The position numbers and the translations under genes are program-made. Shown piece by piece: positions 55,619-63,146 of a DNA stretch of 64,000 bases (the stretch's first letter is position 1; every line of letters begins with the position of its first letter). The stretch covers positions 1,922,001 through 1,986,000 of the forward strand of contig NZ_JAXMNY010000001.1 of assembly GCF_034670185.1 (NCBI RefSeq), given 5' to 3'. The notes under the pieces were generated by a model. It searched no databases. It worked only from the letters and a program-made list of their open reading frames with translations, and was not told the DNA's origin. The DNA comes from Nisaea sp. (lineage in GTDB: Bacteria > Pseudomonadota > Alphaproteobacteria > Thalassobaculales > Thalassobaculaceae).

Positions 55619-55653
55619 CCTCGCATCCAGTGTTTCCCGTGATGGATGCGAGG
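55619..55653 (+). terminator. Rho-independent terminator after bcp
   Basis: CCTCGCATCCA (55619-55629) and TGGATGCGAGG (55643-55653) are exact complements, an 11-pair stem with a 13-base loop. It is followed by the T-rich segment TTCTTTTGTTTT at 55665. Together with the hairpin just before, it separates bcp from the flagellin gene. Confidence 0.72.
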
Positions 55654-55816
55654 TCTGGACAGATTCTTTTGTTTTGAAGTCCTTAGCGTCGCCCCGCAAA
55701 GACGAGACTGATTTTGCACAGTCAAAAAACACACAGCCGTAACTATTCTTGCAATTATGTAAAATACGATGTATTAACCACCTTTCACAGTTCGAAATTG
55801 CGAGAGCGTGGTCAGA

Positions 55817-56659
55817 ATGACCTCGATATTGACCAATCCTTCGAGCCTGACCGCCCTCAGAAACTTCGGGGCGATCCAGCGCTCCCTCGGTACGGTGCAA
55901 AACCGGGTATCAACGGGTTTGCGCGTCACGGGCGCTGTCGCGGACGCTTCCAACTTCGCCATTGCACAAGGTGTCAGGACCGAGGTCAGGGCAATCGATG
56001 CCGTCATCAAGGGTCTGAATAACGCCAAAGGCGTCGCCAAAGTGGGTATAGCCGGCGCAACAGCCGTCTCGGACCTGATGGCAGACATCCGCAAGAAAAT
56101 CACTGAAGCCGCCAATCCGGCCAATACCACTCAGCAGCAGCAAATTCTTCAGAACGATTATGAAGAATTGATCGCGCAGTTCCGCCAGATCCTGGAAAAT
56201 TCGTCTTTTAATGGTGAGAATGTCATCGTTGAAAATGCCATTGCATTCAACCTCGCCCTCGGCACTCCAAACAACATCAACGTTCTCTCGAATATCAATG
56301 GCGGCACCCTGACCGTCCGCGGCCATCATCTGGACGTAAGCTATGCCGTTCTCAACAATGAGGATGTCTCCACACCGGCAAATGCCCTCCTCGCCCTGGA
56401 CGAGTGGGAAACGGAAATGGTCAATATCGGCGAGGCTCTTGGTGAGCTGGGGGCCGATATGCGCGCACTCGAACTGCAGACCGAATTCCTGGAAAGTCAG
56501 CGCGACGCGGTGGAGGAAGGTCTCGGCAATATCGTCGACGCCGACATGGCCCGGGAAAGCGCGCGCCTCACCAGCTTCCAGGTGCAGGAGCAACTCGCAG
56601 TCCAGACACTAAGCCTCGCCAATCAGCGACCGCAAACCCTGCTTGGTCTCTTCCAGTAG
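55817..56659 (+). CDS. Flagellin
   Basis: A 280-residue flagellin, the short form without an exposed variable domain. The N-terminal D0/D1 helices are LTNPSSLTALRNFGAIQRSL and VQNRVSTGLRVTGAVADASN; the C-terminal D0 reads RESARLTSFQVQEQLAVQTL and SLANQRPQTLLGLFQ. Starts at the ATG at 55817. No other flagellar gene is nearby, so it is an isolated filament gene with its own AT-rich promoter region at 55660-55816. Confidence 0.93.
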   Translation: MTSILTNPSSLTALRNFGAIQRSLGTVQNRVSTGLRVTGAVADASNFAIAQGVRTEVRAIDAVIKGLNNAKGVAKVGIAGATAVSDLMADIRKKITEAANPANTTQQQQILQNDYEELIAQFRQILENSSFNGENVIVENAIAFNLALGTPNNINVLSNINGGTLTVRGHHLDVSYAVLNNEDVSTPANALLALDEWETEMVNIGEALGELGADMRALELQTEFLESQRDAVEEGLGNIVDADMARESARLTSFQVQEQLAVQTLSLANQRPQTLLGLFQ

Positions 56660-56680
56660 AGTCGGCGTCCCGGCAAGGAC

Positions 56681-57232
56681 CTAAAGCCGGAATCCATAAG
56701 GCAGCAGCCGGTCGATATCGAGAATGTCGGCGGTGAAATCCGCATCGCCTGTATCTACCAGAATCAGGGCAGCGTCCTGCGCCTCATCGCGTTCGATGAA
56801 CTCGCGCATGACCTGACGGCAGATGCCGCAGGGTGAGCGGTCCGGGAGCGGGCCGTCCAGGCTGTCCGACGTCGACAAGGCGAGGAATTTGATCCGGCGG
56901 AACCCTTTCGCGGCGGCAGCATGCAGCGCGTTGCGCTCTCCGCAGACCGCGGCGCCGTAGGAGGCGTTCTCGATATTGGCTCCGGTGATGACGGAGCCTT
57001 CCGGGTCGTCCGCCATGATGACGGCGGCACCGACATGGAAGTGCGAATAGGGTACGTGCGCGTTCTTTGCCGCCGCACGGGCAGCCTTGACGAGATCCCG
57101 CAATATTGCCGGGTCGACCATCACCCGCTTTTCCGGAATGTGCTGGCCAATCACACGGAACCGCCCGGCATCGGTCTCGACCACCGTATCGGCGGCCTCG
57201 ATTGCGGGCAGGACAATTTCGATCTCAGCCAT
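56681..57232 (-). CDS. cdd: Cytidine deaminase with N-terminal extension
   Basis: A 183-residue zinc enzyme of pyrimidine salvage. The zinc site is NIENASYGAAVCGERNALHA (Cys and Glu) with PCGICRQVM giving the second pair of cysteines. About 40 residues (MAEIEIVLPAIEAADTVVET...) precede the usual start of the 130-residue domain. It begins four bases after hisI ends, and the two are co-transcribed. Confidence 0.9.
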   Translation of the reverse strand: MAEIEIVLPAIEAADTVVETDAGRFRVIGQHIPEKRVMVDPAILRDLVKAARAAAKNAHVPYSHFHVGAAVIMADDPEGSVITGANIENASYGAAVCGERNALHAAAAKGFRRIKFLALSTSDSLDGPLPDRSPCGICRQVMREFIERDEAQDAALILVDTGDADFTADILDIDRLLPYGFRL

Positions 57233-57236
57233 CCGT

Positions 57237-57686
57237 CTACCCCTTCTTGCCGTAGACCGCATCCGGATCGTAGGCCTTGCCATCCTTGACGACATTGAGC
57301 ACGGCCTTGCCATTCTCGATCCGGGCAGCCCTGTAAAAGCAGCTATCGTAGCCGACATGGCAGGCAGGGCCGGAAAGAACTCTCAGCAGCACCACGTCCT
57401 GATCGCAGTCGGTCCGAAGCTCGACAACCTTCTGCACATGCCCGCTCGTCGCGCCCTTGTGCCAGATCTCGGACCGGGACCGGCTCCAGTAGACCGCCTC
57501 GCCCAGCTCCAGCGTCTTCGTCAGCGCCTCCCTGTTCATGAAAGCGAACATCAGGACCTCACCGGTCTCCGCGTGCTGGGTGATGCAGGGGATCAGGCCG
57601 TCCGCGTCGAATTTCGGCTGGAAGGTCGCGCCTTCTTCTAGGTCAGCCTTGTCGCCGCGCTCTGAAAACAGGGTATCGATTGTCAT
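57237..57686 (-). CDS. hisI: Phosphoribosyl-AMP cyclohydrolase
   Basis: A 149-residue enzyme of the third step of histidine synthesis. Conserved blocks: GEVLMFAFMNREALTKTLE, YWSRSRSEIWHKGATSGHVQ, LRTDCDQDVVLL with the zinc Cys/Asp and GPACHVGYDSCFYR. A separate HisI without the HisE domain, as in many alphaproteobacteria. The rest of the his operon is not here. Confidence 0.95.
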   Translation of the reverse strand: MTIDTLFSERGDKADLEEGATFQPKFDADGLIPCITQHAETGEVLMFAFMNREALTKTLELGEAVYWSRSRSEIWHKGATSGHVQKVVELRTDCDQDVVLLRVLSGPACHVGYDSCFYRAARIENGKAVLNVVKDGKAYDPDAVYGKKG

Positions 57687-57791
57687 GGTCGTCGCTCCGT
57701 AATCAAGATCCGGTTATAGGCTGCCGTCCCGCCTGCCTGCAACGCCGCCAAAAGTGGACCAACCGGGCACGGCGCGCGTACAAGTTTCGAA

Positions 57792-58676
57792 ATGGATGTT
57801 GAAAGTGACCGGACCGGGATGTCCCGCGTGAACCAGTTCCAGAGTTTGGCCGAAGGTGCCGTCGCCGTGCTTGAGACCGGCGACACCCGTCAGAAGGCAA
57901 CGCTCGGCCGCGCCGTTGTCTCCGCCTGGAGAGACGGATCGCTCAGCACTATCGGCTCCGCCGCGCCGCCGGACCGTCCCGCACGTCCGCCCTTGCCGGC
58001 CCTGCGGCCACCGCGCGAAGTCCCGAAGCGCAAGATCACGGCCGCACCCACCGGCCGGATCGCCCTGCTGCACGCACTGGCCCATATCGAGCTGAATGCC
58101 ATCGATCTATCCTGGGACATCATCGCCCGCTATACCGGCCACGATCTGCCGGAAGAGTTCTATACCGACTGGATGAAGGTCGCCGACGACGAGTCGAAAC
58201 ATTTCCTGCTGATCGCAGACCGGCTGGAAGAACTCGGCTCCCATTATGGCGCGCTGAATGCCCATGACGGGCTCTGGGGCGCGGCAACGAAGACCGCGCA
58301 CGATCTGCTGGCCCGGCTTTCCATCGTCCCGCTGGTGCTCGAAGCGCGTGGCCTCGACGTCACCCCGGCGATGATCACCAAGATGCGCGACGTCGGCGAC
58401 GAGGCAAGTTCGGACATCCTGCAGATCATCTTCGATGACGAGATCACCCATGTCGCCGTCGGCAAGCGCTGGTTCGACCATGTCTGCGACCGGGAAAGCA
58501 AACCCCGGATCGAGACCTGGCAGCATCTGGTCCGCACCCATTTCCGTGGCGGCGTAAAACCGCCCTTCAATATCCCGGCCCGAGAGCTGGCCGGCTTCGC
58601 CGCGGCGTTCTATGTCCCGCTCGGTGAGGAGTTTCTGGCCTCGCAGCAGGCTGGCGGCAAAGGCAAGGCATCGTGA
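57792..58676 (+). CDS. DUF455 ferritin-like protein
   Basis: A 294-residue protein. A proline-rich linker (about residues 55-85) precedes a helical ferritin-like domain: LLHALAHIELNAIDLSWDI, DWMKVADDESKHFLLIADRL and IIFDDEITHVAVGKRWFDHV carry the E-x-x-H iron ligands. Function of DUF455 is unknown. It could start at 57819 instead. Its stop overlaps the cyclase start as GTGA, so they are coupled. Confidence 0.85.
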   Translation: MDVESDRTGMSRVNQFQSLAEGAVAVLETGDTRQKATLGRAVVSAWRDGSLSTIGSAAPPDRPARPPLPALRPPREVPKRKITAAPTGRIALLHALAHIELNAIDLSWDIIARYTGHDLPEEFYTDWMKVADDESKHFLLIADRLEELGSHYGALNAHDGLWGAATKTAHDLLARLSIVPLVLEARGLDVTPAMITKMRDVGDEASSDILQIIFDDEITHVAVGKRWFDHVCDRESKPRIETWQHLVRTHFRGGVKPPFNIPARELAGFAAAFYVPLGEEFLASQQAGGKGKAS

Positions 58677-60499
58677 GCACGCTGCTGTCGCGCGAGTTCG
58701 TTCGCCATTTCGAGGCCTCCCGCGCCCAGGTCTGGGAAGCGCTGGCCGACACGGCTCGCTACAACGAATTCAGCGGACTGCCAAAGCATGATATCCGGGA
58801 AGAACCGCAAACGGATGGCAGTGTGCGCTTCTACGCTACCGCCAGGATCGGTATCGTCACGCTCGATTGGGAAGACATTCCGCAGGAATGGTCCGCCGGG
58901 AACTGGTTCCGCCATCGCAGACTGTTCCTGAAAGGCCCGTTGAAACAACTCAATGTGCATGTCCGTTTCGAGGACGGCCCAAAGGGCGACGGCTGTACGG
59001 TGCATTACCGCACAGATATAGAGCCACGGAACCTGATCGGCGGCATCCTCGCCCGTAACGTCATCTTTCCGGTAAACGAACGGAACTTCTCCCGTACAGG
59101 CGACATGGTCGAGATATGGGCAAAGGAACAGATAGAGACACCCTACCCGACCGAACCGCTGGAGCTGGATGAGGCACACAGCCAACGTCTGGAGAATGCG
59201 CTCGCCCGGCTCGATGCCTCACGCTACGGGCATGGTCTCGGGCGCCAGCTCGCGGACTGGCTGCTCTCGGCGCAGGAAATCGATCTCATGCATATCCGCC
59301 CGCTGCGCCTCGCCCGGCTGTGGGAGGAGAATGAACGGCATGTCATCGAACTCTGTCTGGAAGCAGTGAAGATTGGGCTGCTGGAAAGCCGCTGGGATCT
59401 ACTTTGCCCACGCTGCAAGGGGGCCAAGCTCTCGGAATCTTCGCTCGACGCACTGCCGCAGGGCGCGCACTGCCCCTCCTGCAATGTCAGCTACGACAGG
59501 GATTTCGCCCGCAACGTGGAGCTGACCTTCCAGCCGGCGGCCAGCATCCGTAAGGTGGTGCATGGCGAGTTCTGTCTCTTCGGCCCCATGTCGACACCCC
59601 ATGTTCGCCTGCAGGTACGGATCGCACCCGGCGGCAGCGAGAGCATCGAGACCATACTCGCACCGGGCTCCTATCGGATCCGGACACTGGAGCCGGGGCC
59701 GGAGCAGATCGTCGATTTCTCAGGTGGCAGCTTTCCGACGATAGAGGTTGGTGAGGAAGATATCACAGCGGAAACGGACGGCACGGCCACCGGCTCGGTC
59801 ACACTGGAGAACCGTTGCCAACGCCCCCGGGTCATAATCGTCGAGGCACGGGACTGGGCCGAGGACGCACTCACAGCCCATCGGGTCACCATCATGCAGG
59901 CCTTCCGCCACCTCTTTGCCGAGGATGTGCTGCGTGGCGGCGACGAGGTCGGCATCGCCCATATCACACTAATGTTCACAGATCTCAGCGGCTCCACAGC
60001 CCTCTACGAGAAGATCGGCGATGCGCCTGCCTACGGCCTCGTGCGCGAGCATTTCGACTTCCTGTCCCGCATCGTGCGCGAGCATGAGGGCGGGGTGGTG
60101 AAGACAATTGGCGACGCGGTGATGGCCTCCTTCGCCGAGCCGGAGAATGGGCTGCGCGCCACGCTCGATATCCGCAGTCACGTGCTGGATTTCAACCGGC
60201 AGCATCCCGCCACTCCGATCGGCCTGAAACTCGGTCTGCATACGGGGCCCTGCATCGCCGTGACCCTGAACGGACGGCTCGATTATTTCGGCGGCACCGT
60301 CAACATGGCCGCCCGCCTGCAAGGTGAGGCCGGACCGGGCGAGATCGTCATCAGCGAGGCCATCGCCGACGATCCGGCTGCGGCGGAAATTCTCAAATCG
60401 CATTGGTTGGAGCAGGATCGCCGCGCTATAAGGGGGTTCAAGAACCCCGTCTCGTTCCGGCGCCTCCCGCCGGAAGACACAGCGCTTAAACCAGAATAA
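58673..60499 (+). CDS. SRPBCC domain-zinc ribbon-class III adenylate/guanylate cyclase fusion
   Basis: A 608-residue soluble protein starting with GTG in a GTGA overlap. Residues about 1-150 form an SRPBCC-type lipid/ligand pocket (EFVRHFEASRAQVWEALADT). A zinc ribbon CPRCKG...CPSCNV lies at about 245-270, then a beta-rich segment, and a class III cyclase domain from about 430: metal Asp in LMFTDLSGSTALYEKIG, Lys and second Asp in VVKTIGDAVMASF, and LDYFGGTVNMAARL. The Lys and Asp specificity residues favour ATP. Between a ferritin-like gene and an M20 peptidase. Confidence 0.86.
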   Translation: MSTLLSREFVRHFEASRAQVWEALADTARYNEFSGLPKHDIREEPQTDGSVRFYATARIGIVTLDWEDIPQEWSAGNWFRHRRLFLKGPLKQLNVHVRFEDGPKGDGCTVHYRTDIEPRNLIGGILARNVIFPVNERNFSRTGDMVEIWAKEQIETPYPTEPLELDEAHSQRLENALARLDASRYGHGLGRQLADWLLSAQEIDLMHIRPLRLARLWEENERHVIELCLEAVKIGLLESRWDLLCPRCKGAKLSESSLDALPQGAHCPSCNVSYDRDFARNVELTFQPAASIRKVVHGEFCLFGPMSTPHVRLQVRIAPGGSESIETILAPGSYRIRTLEPGPEQIVDFSGGSFPTIEVGEEDITAETDGTATGSVTLENRCQRPRVIIVEARDWAEDALTAHRVTIMQAFRHLFAEDVLRGGDEVGIAHITLMFTDLSGSTALYEKIGDAPAYGLVREHFDFLSRIVREHEGGVVKTIGDAVMASFAEPENGLRATLDIRSHVLDFNRQHPATPIGLKLGLHTGPCIAVTLNGRLDYFGGTVNMAARLQGEAGPGEIVISEAIADDPAAAEILKSHWLEQDRRAIRGFKNPVSFRRLPPEDTALKPE

Positions 60500-60519
60500 A
60501 CACGAAAGGCCGCGCACCG

Positions 60520-61677
60520 ATGAGCTCGGACTCTGCCCAGCAATCGAACATTCCGAAGATCGAACCCGAAGAAATCCTCGAAGGCATTCTTGACTGGGTC
60601 GAGGCGGAAAGCCCGACCACCGACAAGGACGCGGTCAACAAGGTCGCAGACAAGGTCCAGGGGCTCTATGACGGCCTGGGCCTCGCCATCGAGCGGACAC
60701 CCGGGCGCGACGGTTACGGCGATATCATCCGGGCCCGGACCGAGAATGCGAGCGGCGAAAAAGGCATCCTCGTGCTCTGCCACATCGACACGGTGCACCC
60801 GATCGGCGTGAAGGACGGCGCGTTGAAAATCCGCCGCGAGGGCGACGAGATCTACGGCCCAGGTATCTATGACATGAAGGCGGGCGCCTACCTGCCCTAC
60901 TACGCTTACCGGCATCTGCAACGCCTCGGCCGCAAGACCAGCCTGCCGGTGACCTTCCTCTATGTTTCCGAGGAAGAGGTCGGCAGCCCGATCTCCCAAG
61001 CATTCATCGAGGAAGAAGCACGCAAGGCAAAATACGTGCTGGTCACCGAGCCGGCCCGCGATGGCGGCAAGGTCGTGGTGGCACGCAAGGGCGTCGGCCG
61101 TTTCACCATGACCATCACCGGCCGCCCCGCCCATGCGGGTGCCAGATACGAAGACGGCCGCAGTGCGATCAGCGAGTTGGCCAACCAGATCAAGGCTATC
61201 GATGCGTTAGTCGATCTCGAGCGCGGGGTGACAACCAATGTCGGCATCATCAGTGGCGGCACCGCCGTCAATGTTGTTGCGCGGGACGTTGTCGCGGAAA
61301 TCGACCTTCGCGTGCTGACCAAGGCGGACGGCGAGGAAATGACAGCCAAAATCCTCGGCCTGAAGGCCCAGAATCCGGACGTCACTGTCGAGGTTACCGG
61401 CGGCATGAACCGCCCGCCGATGGAAGCCACCGATGCCAGCATGAAACTGTTCGAGCATGCCAAGGCCTGCGCGGCCGAAGCCGGGTTCGAGCTTGAAGCC
61501 ACCGAGACAACCGGTGGCGGCAGCGACGGCAATTTCACCGCAGCCCTTGGCGTCCCCACTCTCGACGGCCTCGGTGCCGACGGTGAAGGCGCCCATACGC
61601 TGGACGAGAAGATCTATTTCTCCTCCCTCGAACCCCGCGCGAAGATGTGGGTCCGCCTGCTGGAAACGCTGGAATAG
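60520..61677 (+). CDS. M20 family metallopeptidase (glutamate carboxypeptidase-like)
   Basis: A 385-residue di-zinc hydrolase. Ligands are in VLCHIDTVHPIG, GPGIYDMKAGAYLPYYAYRH, YVSEEEVGSP and GGGSDGNFTAALGVPTLDGL; RPAHAGARYEDGRSAI marks the dimerisation domain. Closest in motif order to CPG2-like carboxypeptidases. Starts 20 bases after the cyclase stop, so it is probably co-transcribed with it and the DUF455 gene. Confidence 0.9.
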   Translation: MSSDSAQQSNIPKIEPEEILEGILDWVEAESPTTDKDAVNKVADKVQGLYDGLGLAIERTPGRDGYGDIIRARTENASGEKGILVLCHIDTVHPIGVKDGALKIRREGDEIYGPGIYDMKAGAYLPYYAYRHLQRLGRKTSLPVTFLYVSEEEVGSPISQAFIEEEARKAKYVLVTEPARDGGKVVVARKGVGRFTMTITGRPAHAGARYEDGRSAISELANQIKAIDALVDLERGVTTNVGIISGGTAVNVVARDVVAEIDLRVLTKADGEEMTAKILGLKAQNPDVTVEVTGGMNRPPMEATDASMKLFEHAKACAAEAGFELEATETTGGGSDGNFTAALGVPTLDGLGADGEGAHTLDEKIYFSSLEPRAKMWVRLLETLE

Positions 61678-61691
61678 GTAAATGCTCAAAC

Positions 61692-61718
61692 CCGGGGAGC
61701 GCAGTATTCGCTCCCCGG
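61692..61718 (+). terminator. Hairpin after the M20 peptidase gene
   Basis: CCGGGGAGCG and CGCTCCCCGG are exact complements separated by CAGTATT, fourteen bases after the stop. A short AT-rich stretch follows. It marks the edge between host-like DNA and the AT-rich insert. Confidence 0.6.
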
Positions 61719-61742
61719 CAGGATAAATTAATCAAAAACTCT

Positions 61743-62192
61743 TCAATCCTGATGCGGACGAATATGAAAAATTGCTTTAGTGATTGTAATCAAAATCAAT
61801 ACATTCCAGATCAAGACAATTAAAGAAAACCCATTAAAAATTGTTTGAATCCATTCATCCACCGCCAAAAGAGACTTCAATACGACCAAACCAACAGAAA
61901 ACAAAAAAAGACTAATTAACCAATATGATGCCTGCCTAATACCTGATCTAGTTTTTTCAAATGAATTTTTTTCTTCGTATTTTTCCTCTATCTGATTTAA
62001 CGTCAAATGCAATTGACCCGCCGATGCTAAGGTAATAGCGAGTATAACCCCAAGTATTCCTAAAAATGCCTGCCCCACAAATTCTTTTAAAAATTGATTA
62101 TTATCACTCAATATTGATGGACTTGACGACGCCAGAGTCAGCACAAGCCCCACACAAACTATAAGAATACAATAAGATATATTCTTGCTCAT
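61743..62192 (-). CDS. Four-helix membrane protein, second gene of AT-rich pair
   Basis: A 149-residue integral membrane protein. Four hydrophobic segments at about 5-23, 38-59, 88-110 and 119-142, with a charged cytoplasmic linker (LNQIEEKYEEKNSFEKTRSG) between the second and third. No family is recognised from sequence. The gene is AT-rich (18 G+C in 61801-61860), unlike flanking DNA. Its ATG overlaps the stop of the upstream gene in an ATGA. Size, topology and position after a soluble 280-residue protein recall lambda RexB. Confidence 0.8.
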   Translation of the reverse strand: MSKNISYCILIVCVGLVLTLASSSPSILSDNNQFLKEFVGQAFLGILGVILAITLASAGQLHLTLNQIEEKYEEKNSFEKTRSGIRQASYWLISLFLFSVGLVVLKSLLAVDEWIQTIFNGFSLIVLIWNVLILITITKAIFHIRPHQD

Positions 62193-63031
62193 CTTCGAAA
62201 AATCACATTCGCAGCGTGATTTATCACCTCACCTATAGATAGCTCCAACATATCACCCAATCCTAGCTTGACTCGTTCGATTTTTTTGTTTGAATCGTAA
62301 GTCTTTCCATCACTTGTGCGCGCTTTAAGCGATCCGCCACCGCGTGTGGTGTAATTTGCGGCGAAGCGAACCCGATCCGTATCCAGCTCAAGCCCTTCTT
62401 CACTTTCAATTTGAAGTTTTGCACGGCGTATTTTTTCATTATCACGTAAATTTGCCATTTCTTGATCATAGTCATCATGAATACCAAACATATTTGGGGC
62501 TAAAAATTCAAAAGTAACAGCCGTAACCTTTCCTTCATTTTTCTTAGTAAAATCCCAAAATGTCTGTAAATCCGCAACAGGAGCCACTTCGATAAAAAAT
62601 GGCTCTGATATTCCACTATTATTTATTTTATTTGCCAGCGATTCAAGAAGGCGTAACGGTGTCCCAATAGAACTATCTTTTTGAAAAGCGACTTTTTGCC
62701 CATCCCCATGATGCGTCGGATCAATCAAAACAAGAGAAGCATGCCAAGCTTCTCTTTCAGTTTCTGTCAACCCACGTTCAGGCGGTTCATTTTCTTGGAC
62801 CTTTACGAGACGACCAATTCTGCCAGCGATCAAACCCGGGAATGAATCGTCCTGATCAACAATAGGAACAAAATGGAATATTTCCTTTCTGTGAATGAAC
62901 TGTATTTGCTGTGAAAACACATCTTGTAACCACGTCTCTCGGTCGAACTCACTACCATCACTGAGTCGTCGCTCTTCCAAGTCGATCTGCGTTGTGTGCA
63001 ATAGAGATAGGCGTAAAATATCAAACTGCAT
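62189..63031 (-). CDS. Soluble unknown protein of 280 residues, first gene of AT-rich pair
   Basis: A 280-residue protein with no signal peptide or membrane helix. Strand-like segments (WHASLVLIDPTHHGD, SEPFFIEVAPVADLQTFWDF, KVTAVTFEFLAPNMFGIHDD) alternate with helices, then a helix rich in charge and a glycine-rich turn TTRGGGSLKARTSD. I recognise no firm family. Length and gene order match lambda RexA. The start ATG at 63031 follows GGGACAGG. Low GC and codon use differ from all neighbours, a sign of horizontal transfer. Confidence 0.8.
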   Translation of the reverse strand: MQFDILRLSLLHTTQIDLEERRLSDGSEFDRETWLQDVFSQQIQFIHRKEIFHFVPIVDQDDSFPGLIAGRIGRLVKVQENEPPERGLTETEREAWHASLVLIDPTHHGDGQKVAFQKDSSIGTPLRLLESLANKINNSGISEPFFIEVAPVADLQTFWDFTKKNEGKVTAVTFEFLAPNMFGIHDDYDQEMANLRDNEKIRRAKLQIESEEGLELDTDRVRFAANYTTRGGGSLKARTSDGKTYDSNKKIERVKLGLGDMLELSIGEVINHAANVIFRR

Positions 63032-63146
63032 TTCCTGTCCCGCAATACCATCTTAAGTAGATTTCATAGTAATAACGCCCCCCAAGATAGTGCAAACCAA
63101 TATGAGAAATAAAAATCCGTACCTACTGCTTTTCATGGACTCCTTC
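63032..63146. promoter_or_regulatory. AT-rich gap upstream of the 280-residue gene
   Basis: A 115-base low-GC gap between the ABC transporter end and the unknown pair. It probably holds the pair's promoter, and it marks the right edge of the insert. No flanking direct repeat or integrase fragment was seen. Confidence 0.4.

Noticed and set aside
55725..55745. Possible sigma-28 promoter (GCCGTAAC) before flagellin
   Set aside because: The -10 word is only similar and no -35 word lies at the right distance.
55610..55900. 96-codon frame on the minus strand
   Set aside because: Runs through the bcp terminator and into the flagellin start; no ribosome site.
57683..57886. 67-codon frame upstream of hisI
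   Set aside because: Overlaps the DUF455 start region on the other strand and resembles no protein; hisI has its own good start.
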